A DNA stretch of 31,325 nt from assembly GCF_003044445.1 (NCBI RefSeq), contig NZ_POWX01000025.1:1-31325 (forward strand). The letters run 5' to 3'. Source of the stretch: Neisseria mucosa (lineage in GTDB: Bacteria; Pseudomonadota; Gammaproteobacteria; Burkholderiales; Neisseriaceae). This document shows positions 24,186 to 31,325 of the stretch, in pieces. How positions within the stretch are numbered: position 1 is the first letter of the stretch; every line of letters begins with the position of its first letter. The position numbers and the translations under genes were made by a program. A model generated the notes under the pieces. That model was not told the DNA's origin and ran no database searches. It saw only the letters and a list, made by a program, of their open reading frames with translations.

Positions 24186-27100
24186 ATGAATAAGATTTTC
24201 AAAGTAGTATGGAACCGTACCATCGGCTCTTTCGTCGTTACTTCCGAATTGGCGAAGGGACGTGTCAAATCAAGCAGCGAAGGTGCTGAGGGGGATGTGC
24301 GCGCCTCAGAGGAAGGTCGTCTGAAAACCTTATTCAGGCTGACGGCGTTGAGCGCGGCATTATTGGGATTTTCCGAAGGGGCTTGGGCTGCGATGAATGC
24401 AAAACCTGCAACAGGTGGGGCGGTATTTGCTATTGGTGACGGCTCGACGTCGGCAAATGGAACGGGTGCCCTTGCCATTGGTAATAATGCACAAGCTAAA
24501 ACTAATGGGGCTTTGGCAATCGGTCCAAACTCAACTCATACGACTATTGCGAATAGTAATAATTCCATTGCTATCGGTGTTAATCTTCAGGCAACTGGTC
24601 AAAAGGCAATAGGGATTGGTACGGATACTAATGTTAATGGAACAAGTGCCATTGCGATTGGTAACAATGATTCGGGCAGAATAACAAATCAAGGCGTTAG
24701 CGGTGATGGTGCTATCGGTGTGGGTAGCAATTTAACCGTACGTGGCAACAATGCAATTGCTGTGGGTACGGAGGCTCAAGCGAAGGAAATCAGTACGGTC
24801 GCTGTTGGTGCAAATACGCAGGCAACGGGGGTAGAAGCCGTTGCCATCGGTAAAGGTGCACAAGCAACAAAAAAAAGTTCGATTGCTATCGGTAAAAATA
24901 CACAGGCAGCAGAAGAGTCTGCTATTGTTATTGGTAGTGATGATGTTCAATATGGGGAGATTAAATCAACCTCCAGACAAGGTATTGCCATTGGTGTGGG
25001 AGCAAAGGCGACAGGTGCAACACAATCAATTGCCCTTGGTCCGGATGCTATTTCCTCGGGTACGCAATCCACTTCTATCGGTAATAATACCCGTGCAACT
25101 GGGGATTCATCCATTGCTATCGGTGGTGACGATTGGAATATCGTACGGACCAAACAAGTTGCAGCAGCAGGAAATAAACTGGTCCATCAGGTATTCGAAG
25201 AGTTGACTGGTATGCCAATGAAGCAGCAGGGTCAGGCTTATGGCAATCCATTCAAAGGTACGACCGCCGGCGATGCCGCTGTTGCGATTGGTGTAGCCGC
25301 ACTCGCTGAAGGTGCGTTATCAACTGCTTTTGGTTCGGGGACATCTGCATCAGGCGTGGGCGCTGCTGCATTTGGTGTAGGCGCAACCGCCAGTCAGAAT
25401 AAATCCGTCGCCATCGGCGCGGGTTCGCACACCAATACCGATGCAACGGCTGTAACAACTGCGACAGTTAATGGTATTACTTACGGCGGTTTTGCGGGAA
25501 CGACACACATTACCCCAGGTTCGCAAGTTTCTTTCGGTTCGGCTGGCTTTGAGCGTCAACTTAAACATGTTGCTCCTGGTGCGATTACCTCAACTTCCAC
25601 CGATGCGATTAACGGCAGCCAACTTTACGCGCTTCATGTAGGTTCGGGCAATATCGCCAAAGCAGTTGCCGATGCATTGGGCGGCAACGCAGCTGTAGGC
25701 ATTGATTCTACAAACAATCAAGGTACGGTAACGCTGCCGTCTTATGATGTGTTCAAAGGCAATGCGACACCGAATGCCACAGGCAACAGTGCGACCAAAT
25801 TCAATACGGCAGCCGCAACCAACGTAGGTGGCGCGTTGACCAATCTCAATACTTACGTCAACCAAGGCTTTGCCGTCAAAGATAATGCAGGCGCGGAGAA
25901 GGGCATTGTTACGCCCGGCGAAAGCGTACAGTTTGCCGACGGCAATGTAACTACCGTTACCGTTGATACCGAAGCAAACGGCAATACTAAAGTCAAATAC
26001 GATGTCCAAGTGGATGGAGAAACTGTCAAAATTAAAAACGGCAAACTGACTGCCGCGTCGCAAACTCATTTTTACAGCGTTAAAAACGAAGATCAAACTA
26101 AAGGCAACTACAACAACGACGGTGCGACAGGCGACAACGCGCTTGCCGCAGGTGTAGATGCTTCTGCGACTGCCAATGGTACAACTGCGGTAGGTCTGAA
26201 GGCTCAGGCATCGGCTGAATCTGCCATCGCAGTCGGTAGCGAAACCAAAGCAGCGGCGAAAAATGCGGTAGTAATCGGTAACAAGGCTTCCGTCGAAGCA
26301 GCCACAGGCTCTGTTGCCAATGTCAACGGTACGACCACGGGCGAAGGCTCTGTCGCCGTGGGTGCTGCAAGTAAAGCCAGCGGTACGAACGCGACCGCGG
26401 TCGGTCAGGCTGCAAATGCCTTCGGTCAGAATTCTTTTGCAGGCGGTCAGGCATCCAATGCATTGGGCAAATCCAGCGTAGCATTGGGCGATGGTGCAAA
26501 TGCACTTCATGACTCTGCTGTGGCTTTGGGTGCTTATACCACTGCGAATAATGCAGGGGCAACGGCTGTCGGTTTCAATACCAATGCTTTGGGTTGGGCA
26601 TCATTTGCAGGTGGTCATTCCGCTAAAGCCGAAGCAAGCAGCGCAGTTGCTCTCGGTCATGAGGCGCAGGCAGCAGGCAGCAAGGCAGTCGCTATTGGTA
26701 AGTCTAGCCATGCTACTGAGGAAAGTGGCATTGCGTTGGGTGATGAGGCGCAGGCAGCAGGCAGCAAGGCTGTCGCCATTGGTAAGACTAGCTACGCTGC
26801 TAAGGATAGTGGCATTGCGTTGGGTGATGGCGCGAAGGCTGCCGAAGTGAATGCTATCGCTATCGGCTCGGGCAATAATGCTTGGAAAACTGATTCTATC
26901 GCGTTAGGACGTGCTGCCAATGCAGACGGCGCGGCTTCTTTGGCGCTTGGTTTAAATAGCCATACTCGTTTGGAAAACGCTATCGCTTTAGGTAATGGCG
27001 CAAACGCCGATTATAGTAATAGCATCGCCATCGGTAAATCCAGTCATGCAGCTGAATCCGCGGGAGTTGCTATCGGTAATGATGCACAGGCTTTGAAATA

Positions 27101-30100
27101 TAGCTCCGTTGTTATCGGTGATCAGGCTCGATCCAATAACTCGCGCTCTGTCGTCATCGGCTATCACGCTTCTGCAACCAATCCTGCAAAACCAGCTTCG
27201 GCTGAAACTGATTACAACCAAACCGTTGCTATCGGTGCATATGCCAACGCATGGGGAGACCAATCTACTGCCATCGGTAACAATGTAGACGCAAAAGGCA
27301 ATTCTTCTATCGCCATTGGTGCGGACGATTGGGATACCGTTGCAGTGAAAACTGTAGACGGTACGGGTAAAACGGTTAAAGAGGTTTATCAAGACTATAC
27401 CGGTGATGTGATGGCAACTGGTAAAGATAGTTATACTCATACGACCTCAGGCGAAGCTGCGGTAGCCATTGGCACTAAATCACAGGCAATAGGCGAATTA
27501 TCCACAGCTTTTGGTACGGGTACGATCGCTGAAGGCGTCGCCTCTGCCGCATTCGGTATGGGCGCGAAAGCCACAAAAGGCAACTCTGTGGCAATCGGTG
27601 CGGGCAGTACGACTACAACCAATGCAATTAGTGTCAACGAAGCTACTGTCAACAATCTGAAATACTCAGGTTTTGCAGGCGGCAACAATGTTACCTCTGG
27701 CGACCAAGTATCCTTTGGTTCTAAAAACTACGAACGTCAATTGAAAAACGTTGCTCCGGGCGAAATCTCTAACACTTCTACCGATGCCATCAACGGCAGC
27801 CAGCTGTACGCGGTACAAAACGTTTTGGGCAATACTGCCAAAACCGTTAAAAATGTATTGGGCGGCAATGCTGCAGTCGGCGAAGATGGCGGCTTTACAA
27901 TGAGCAACATCGGCGGTACAGGCAAAAATACCATCGATGAGGCAATCCGTGATCTGAATGCTAATGCGTACAAACCGTTCAAGCTGACAACAGCGAAAAC
28001 TGCTAATACCAACGGTACGGTACAAGATAACTCGCTGCAAAACATTACCAGCGGTTCGACCATTACGCTGGAAGCGGGCAAAAATATCTCCCTGCGTCAA
28101 AACGGTGCAACCGTCAGCATCAATACCGTCGATAATCCTGAATTCGCGGGCAAAGTTACCGCTAAGGGCGGATTGGATATGGGTGGCAACAAGATTACTA
28201 ATGTTGCCAAAGGCGATACTGCTGGCGACGCGGTTAATCTGGAGCAATTGCAAGATGCGATGGCAAACCTGCGCGTCAGCACGCTGACGACTGTCAACAA
28301 TGATGCGCCTTTCTCTTATGTGGGTACAGACGGCAGAATTCTGAGACGTGAAGTAACTGTCGCTCCGGGTACAGGTGTGAAAACCGTATCGTTCAAACAC
28401 ATGGACGACAACACCGAATACACAGGCGATGTAACCATTGCCGCATTGAACCCGACCGATCCTCAAACCACTACTCCGACCACAGTCGGCAATGTGAAGA
28501 ACGGTGCTAAAGACAATGATGCGGTCAATGTTTCCCAATTGAACAAAATCGCTGATGCCATCGGCACTAAAGTGAATCCCGACGGCACGATTACTGCGCC
28601 GACTTACAGCGTCATTTCAGGCGACCCTTCTACTTCAAGCGTAGCAGGTTATAACAAAGTAGGTGACGCGCTTACCGCTTTGAGCAATGCCGTACGCACG
28701 CCGTTGAATTTCGAAGGCGATACAGGTACGAAGTTTGACCGTCAACTTGGCAGCACCGTAGCCGTTAAAGGCGGACAAAACGATGCGGACAAATTGTCTG
28801 AAAACAATATCGGCGTCGTTGCGGACAAAAACAGCGGCACGCTGAATGTCAAACTGGCAAAAGAATTGACCGGACTGACTTCCGCAGCCTTCAGCGGCGA
28901 TGTAACCACTGCCGGTACAACCGTTAACGGCTCCGGCGTAACCATCGGCTCAGGCAGCAACCCAGTGAGCCTGACTGCGGGCGGACTCTCCAACGGCGGC
29001 AATAAAGTTACCAACATTGCCGACGGCGCAGTAGATACCGACGCAGCAAGCTACAAACAAGTTAAAGCCGCGAAAACCGAGGTTCAAGGGGGTACGAATG
29101 TTGCCAGCGTAACCAAAACCGATAACCTGACTGACGGACATGCGGTTTACACCGTCAACGCCAAAGGTGCAGCCGTTGCGCTGGACAGTAGTGTGGACGG
29201 TTTGAAACTGACGTCGTCTGAAAATACAACCACCAATGTCACTACCTACAATCTGGATTTGTCTGACAAAACCAAAGCCTCTTTGACAAAAGCTGACAGC
29301 GCATTGCAAAACATCGGCGTACAAGTCAACGGCACAGATGCTAAGACGTTGAATCAAGCTGATTCCAAGCTGAACTTCGTTAACGGCACAGGTACGACCG
29401 CCGAAAACAAAGCCGACGGTATTGCGTTCAACGTAAATAAATCTACGTTGACAGCAGGTACGGACGGTACGGTTAATGCTGGAAAGACGGGCGATGCTTT
29501 CGCCACGGCTGCCGATGTTGCACAAGCCATCAATGAGGCTGTTGCCAACAGCGAAAAAACCAGCGTGGTTGAAAAAGGCGACAATACCCATGTTGCCGCT
29601 GTGGAAGCAGGTAATAAAACGACCTACACCGTTCATGCCGACAATACAACCGTCAGCGTGAAAGATGGCGGTAAATTGAAGTTGGGGTCGTCTGAAAAAG
29701 CAAACGCCAACCAAACCAAAACCACCAACTACGAACTTGACCTTACAGACGCCGCCAAGGGTGAGATTCAAAAAGGCGTAGATGCGAAAGAGATCGTTGA
29801 CACCAAAGGTATTACCTTCAGTGGCAACAGCGGCTCTCCTGTAACCAAAAAACTGGACGAAACGCTGGCAATTAAAGGCGACGATACAAATGTGGTTACC
29901 GAATCAGGTACAGGCGGCATTACCGTCAAACTGAAAGACGAAATCACTGTTCAAACCGTCAATGCCGATAAACTCAAAGCGGGCGACAGCGTTCTGACCA
30001 ATGATGGTTTGAACATTGCCAATGGTGACAATCCTGTATCCCTGACCAAGTCCGGCTTGAACAATGGCGGCAACAAGATCACCAAAGTTGCCAAAGGTGA

Positions 30101-31325
30101 AAATGAAGATGATGCTGTGAATTATGCCCAGCTTAAAGAGCTGGCTGACAAAGGTCTGACTTTTGATGCGGACGGCAACACTTCGACCTCAAGCAAAAAA
30201 CTGGGTGAGCGCGTCGGCATCAAAGGCGGCAATAACATCACTACTTCCGCCGACAACGACAATGTTACCGTCAAGCTGAATGACGATATTACGTTGACCA
30301 GCGTAACTGCGACTACCTTGAAAGCAGGCGACAGCACGCTGACGAATGCAGGATTGGTTACGCCTAAAGTTACCGCGGGTGACAGCGTACTGACGACTGA
30401 CGGTCTGAAGATTGGTGCAGACGGCTCTTCTAACCAAGTGTCTCTGACCAATTCTGGTCTGAACAACGGCGGCAACAAGATTACTAAGGTTGCCAAAGGT
30501 ACGGACGACACCGACGCGGTAAATGTCGAGCAAATCAAACCGTTTGCAGCCGCATTGAACACGACCGTCAGCTCTGATGGTACGGTCGGAAAACCAAGCT
30601 TTACTGTCAATCATGCCGACGGTACGACAGGTACTACCGTACATACCGTTCAAGACGCATTGACCGAGGTTGGTAAAGAGTTGAACAAAGGTCTGAACAT
30701 CGGGGCGGACAACGGCAATAACCAGAAAATCAATCTGGGTGATACTGTCAAGTACACGAGTAAAGACAAAAATATCGTTACGACCAGTGGCACGAACAAG
30801 GATATCGACTTCAGCCTTGCCGAAAAAATCACCATCGGTAAAACCGACGGTAAGAAAGTTGTTATCGATGGTACGAACGGCACGGTAAGCGGACTGACCA
30901 ACAAAACCTTGGGCAATACGGGTTTCGCTACCAAAGGTCAAGCCGCGACCGAAGAGCAGATAAATGCCGCGCAAACCAATCTGGCAGATGTTTTGGGTAC
31001 AGGCTCAACCAACCAAAACGGTACGGTAACGGTTACCGATATTGGTGAAACAGGTAAGACTACCGTCAGCGATGCGATTAAATCCGTCAAAGAAACTGCT
31101 GAAAAAGGCTGGAATCTGCAAGCCAACAGCGATGCTGCCGAAAAAGTGGCGGCAGGCGAAACGGTAACGTTCAAGGATGGTAAAAACATCAAAGTAACCC
31201 GCGACGGTAAGAACATCACCGTAGCGACTTCAGACGACGTATCCTTCAACAAAGTAACTGTCGGCGACAGCGTCCTGACCGACAACGGACTGACTGTGGG
31301 CAATGGTACGGCAGGCAACCCTGTC
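24186..31325 (+). CDS. Giant YadA/Hia-type trimeric autotransporter adhesin (3' end outside window)
   Basis: I read this frame through 2380 codons without a stop to the window edge. Residues 1-25 (MNKIFKVVWNRTIGSFVV) form the extended signal peptide region of large autotransporters, and cleavage is likely after Ala68 (EGAWA). YadA-head repeats of the (S/A)IAIG type fill residues of about 75-470 and 690-1195. Each block ends in a DDW-containing insert and a neck with DAINGSQLYA, at 473-482 and 1200-1209. From 1210 onward a stalk of repeated units such as LNNGGNKITKVAKG with DAVN follows. The beta-barrel anchor must lie beyond the window. It is a surface adhesin, and function in host binding is inferred from the family. 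A DUS lies in the signal-peptide codons (24314-24326) and an A8 tract at 24869-24876. Confidence 0.93.
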   Translation, partial: MNKIFKVVWNRTIGSFVVTSELAKGRVKSSSEGAEGDVRASEEGRLKTLFRLTALSAALLGFSEGAWAAMNAKPATGGAVFAIGDGSTSANGTGALAIGNNAQAKTNGALAIGPNSTHTTIANSNNSIAIGVNLQATGQKAIGIGTDTNVNGTSAIAIGNNDSGRITNQGVSGDGAIGVGSNLTVRGNNAIAVGTEAQAKEISTVAVGANTQATGVEAVAIGKGAQATKKSSIAIGKNTQAAEESAIVIGSDDVQYGEIKSTSRQGIAIGVGAKATGATQSIALGPDAISSGTQSTSIGNNTRATGDSSIAIGGDDWNIVRTKQVAAAGNKLVHQVFEELTGMPMKQQGQAYGNPFKGTTAGDAAVAIGVAALAEGALSTAFGSGTSASGVGAAAFGVGATASQNKSVAIGAGSHTNTDATAVTTATVNGITYGGFAGTTHITPGSQVSFGSAGFERQLKHVAPGAITSTSTDAINGSQLYALHVGSGNIAKAVADALGGNAAVGIDSTNNQGTVTLPSYDVFKGNATPNATGNSATKFNTAAATNVGGALTNLNTYVNQGFAVKDNAGAEKGIVTPGESVQFADGNVTTVTVDTEANGNTKVKYDVQVDGETVKIKNGKLTAASQTHFYSVKNEDQTKGNYNNDGATGDNALAAGVDASATANGTTAVGLKAQASAESAIAVGSETKAAAKNAVVIGNKASVEAATGSVANVNGTTTGEGSVAVGAASKASGTNATAVGQAANAFGQNSFAGGQASNALGKSSVALGDGANALHDSAVALGAYTTANNAGATAVGFNTNALGWASFAGGHSAKAEASSAVALGHEAQAAGSKAVAIGKSSHATEESGIALGDEAQAAGSKAVAIGKTSYAAKDSGIALGDGAKAAEVNAIAIGSGNNAWKTDSIALGRAANADGAASLALGLNSHTRLENAIALGNGANADYSNSIAIGKSSHAAESAGVAIGNDAQALKYSSVVIGDQARSNNSRSVVIGYHASATNPAKPASAETDYNQTVAIGAYANAWGDQSTAIGNNVDAKGNSSIAIGADDWDTVAVKTVDGTGKTVKEVYQDYTGDVMATGKDSYTHTTSGEAAVAIGTKSQAIGELSTAFGTGTIAEGVASAAFGMGAKATKGNSVAIGAGSTTTTNAISVNEATVNNLKYSGFAGGNNVTSGDQVSFGSKNYERQLKNVAPGEISNTSTDAINGSQLYAVQNVLGNTAKTVKNVLGGNAAVGEDGGFTMSNIGGTGKNTIDEAIRDLNANAYKPFKLTTAKTANTNGTVQDNSLQNITSGSTITLEAGKNISLRQNGATVSINTVDNPEFAGKVTAKGGLDMGGNKITNVAKGDTAGDAVNLEQLQDAMANLRVSTLTTVNNDAPFSYVGTDGRILRREVTVAPGTGVKTVSFKHMDDNTEYTGDVTIAALNPTDPQTTTPTTVGNVKNGAKDNDAVNVSQLNKIADAIGTKVNPDGTITAPTYSVISGDPSTSSVAGYNKVGDALTALSNAVRTPLNFEGDTGTKFDRQLGSTVAVKGGQNDADKLSENNIGVVADKNSGTLNVKLAKELTGLTSAAFSGDVTTAGTTVNGSGVTIGSGSNPVSLTAGGLSNGGNKVTNIADGAVDTDAASYKQVKAAKTEVQGGTNVASVTKTDNLTDGHAVYTVNAKGAAVALDSSVDGLKLTSSENTTTNVTTYNLDLSDKTKASLTKADSALQNIGVQVNGTDAKTLNQADSKLNFVNGTGTTAENKADGIAFNVNKSTLTAGTDGTVNAGKTGDAFATAADVAQAINEAVANSEKTSVVEKGDNTHVAAVEAGNKTTYTVHADNTTVSVKDGGKLKLGSSEKANANQTKTTNYELDLTDAAKGEIQKGVDAKEIVDTKGITFSGNSGSPVTKKLDETLAIKGDDTNVVTESGTGGITVKLKDEITVQTVNADKLKAGDSVLTNDGLNIANGDNPVSLTKSGLNNGGNKITKVAKGENEDDAVNYAQLKELADKGLTFDADGNTSTSSKKLGERVGIKGGNNITTSADNDNVTVKLNDDITLTSVTATTLKAGDSTLTNAGLVTPKVTAGDSVLTTDGLKIGADGSSNQVSLTNSGLNNGGNKITKVAKGTDDTDAVNVEQIKPFAAALNTTVSSDGTVGKPSFTVNHADGTTGTTVHTVQDALTEVGKELNKGLNIGADNGNNQKINLGDTVKYTSKDKNIVTTSGTNKDIDFSLAEKITIGKTDGKKVVIDGTNGTVSGLTNKTLGNTGFATKGQAATEEQINAAQTNLADVLGTGSTNQNGTVTVTDIGETGKTTVSDAIKSVKETAEKGWNLQANSDAAEKVAAGETVTFKDGKNIKVTRDGKNITVATSDDVSFNKVTVGDSVLTDNGLTVGNGTAGNPV
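26661..26828 (+). repeat. Tandem 84-bp repeat in the second adhesin head
   Basis: Two nearly identical 84-bp units (28 codons, two head repeats each) start at 26661 and 26745. Both read EAQAAGSKAVAIGK near their start and end in SGIALGD. The near identity of the DNA, not only the protein, indicates a recent duplication. Confidence 0.75.

Noticed and set aside
25590..28538. Long minus-strand frames opposite the adhesin (306 and 290 codons)
   Set aside because: They are complements of the repetitive adhesin codons, with Cys/Arg-rich products and no start signals. The plus frame is open throughout and has clear domains.

Overview
The window comes from a commensal Neisseria, most likely of the N. 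mucosa / N. sicca / N. macacae group. The DNA uptake sequence seen throughout is AGGTCGTCTGAA (about 25 copies by eye, many as inverted pairs acting as terminators), which is the 'mucosa' dialect rather than the meningococcal ATGCCGTCTGAA. A short Correia repeat and several proteins that read like meningococcal Pgl enzymes support the genus. The species is inferred.

Layout. 1-600: the 3' tail of a transposase-like gene, a 20-bp direct repeat and a small membrane protein. 602-2688: a LysR regulator divergent from an lrgA-lrgB (CidA/CidB-type) pair. 2940-19962: a 14-gene block, all on the minus strand, for surface glycan synthesis and export. In transcription order it encodes a UDP-GlcNAc 6-dehydrogenase, a Wzx/PglF-type flippase, a Wzy/O-antigen-ligase superfamily protein, two GT4 glycosyltransferases, a PglB-type phosphoglycosyltransferase, an ATP-grasp protein, a HAD phosphatase, a formyltransferase, PglC, PglD, Wza, Wzb and Wzc. 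20388-22330: an NAD(P)-binding reductase divergent from a second LysR regulator, which overlaps a small GIY-YIG protein. 22499-23119: a secreted DUF4124-like protein. 23120-24185: non-coding DNA with a duplicated module, one copy of which carries a Correia element. 24186 to the end: at least 2380 codons of a giant YadA/Hia-type trimeric autotransporter adhesin, with no stop before the window ends.

How the glycan genes fit together. PglD and PglC make UDP-4-amino-4,6-dideoxy-GlcNAc. Its 4-amino group could then be acylated by the ATP-grasp protein (glyceramide-type, as in PglB2) or by the formyltransferase. PglB loads the sugar phosphate on undecaprenyl phosphate, the two GT4 enzymes extend it, and the dehydrogenase may supply UDP-GlcNAcA. 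The flippase exports the unit, the Wzy-like protein polymerises or transfers it, and Wza/Wzb/Wzc would export and regulate a polymer. This merges a PglB2-type protein-glycosylation locus with a group-1-capsule-like export system.

The most striking local feature is an A8 tract shared by the end of pglB and the start of the ATP-grasp gene. Loss of one A would fuse the two frames into a PglB2-like two-domain enzyme, so the locus may switch between split and fused forms.
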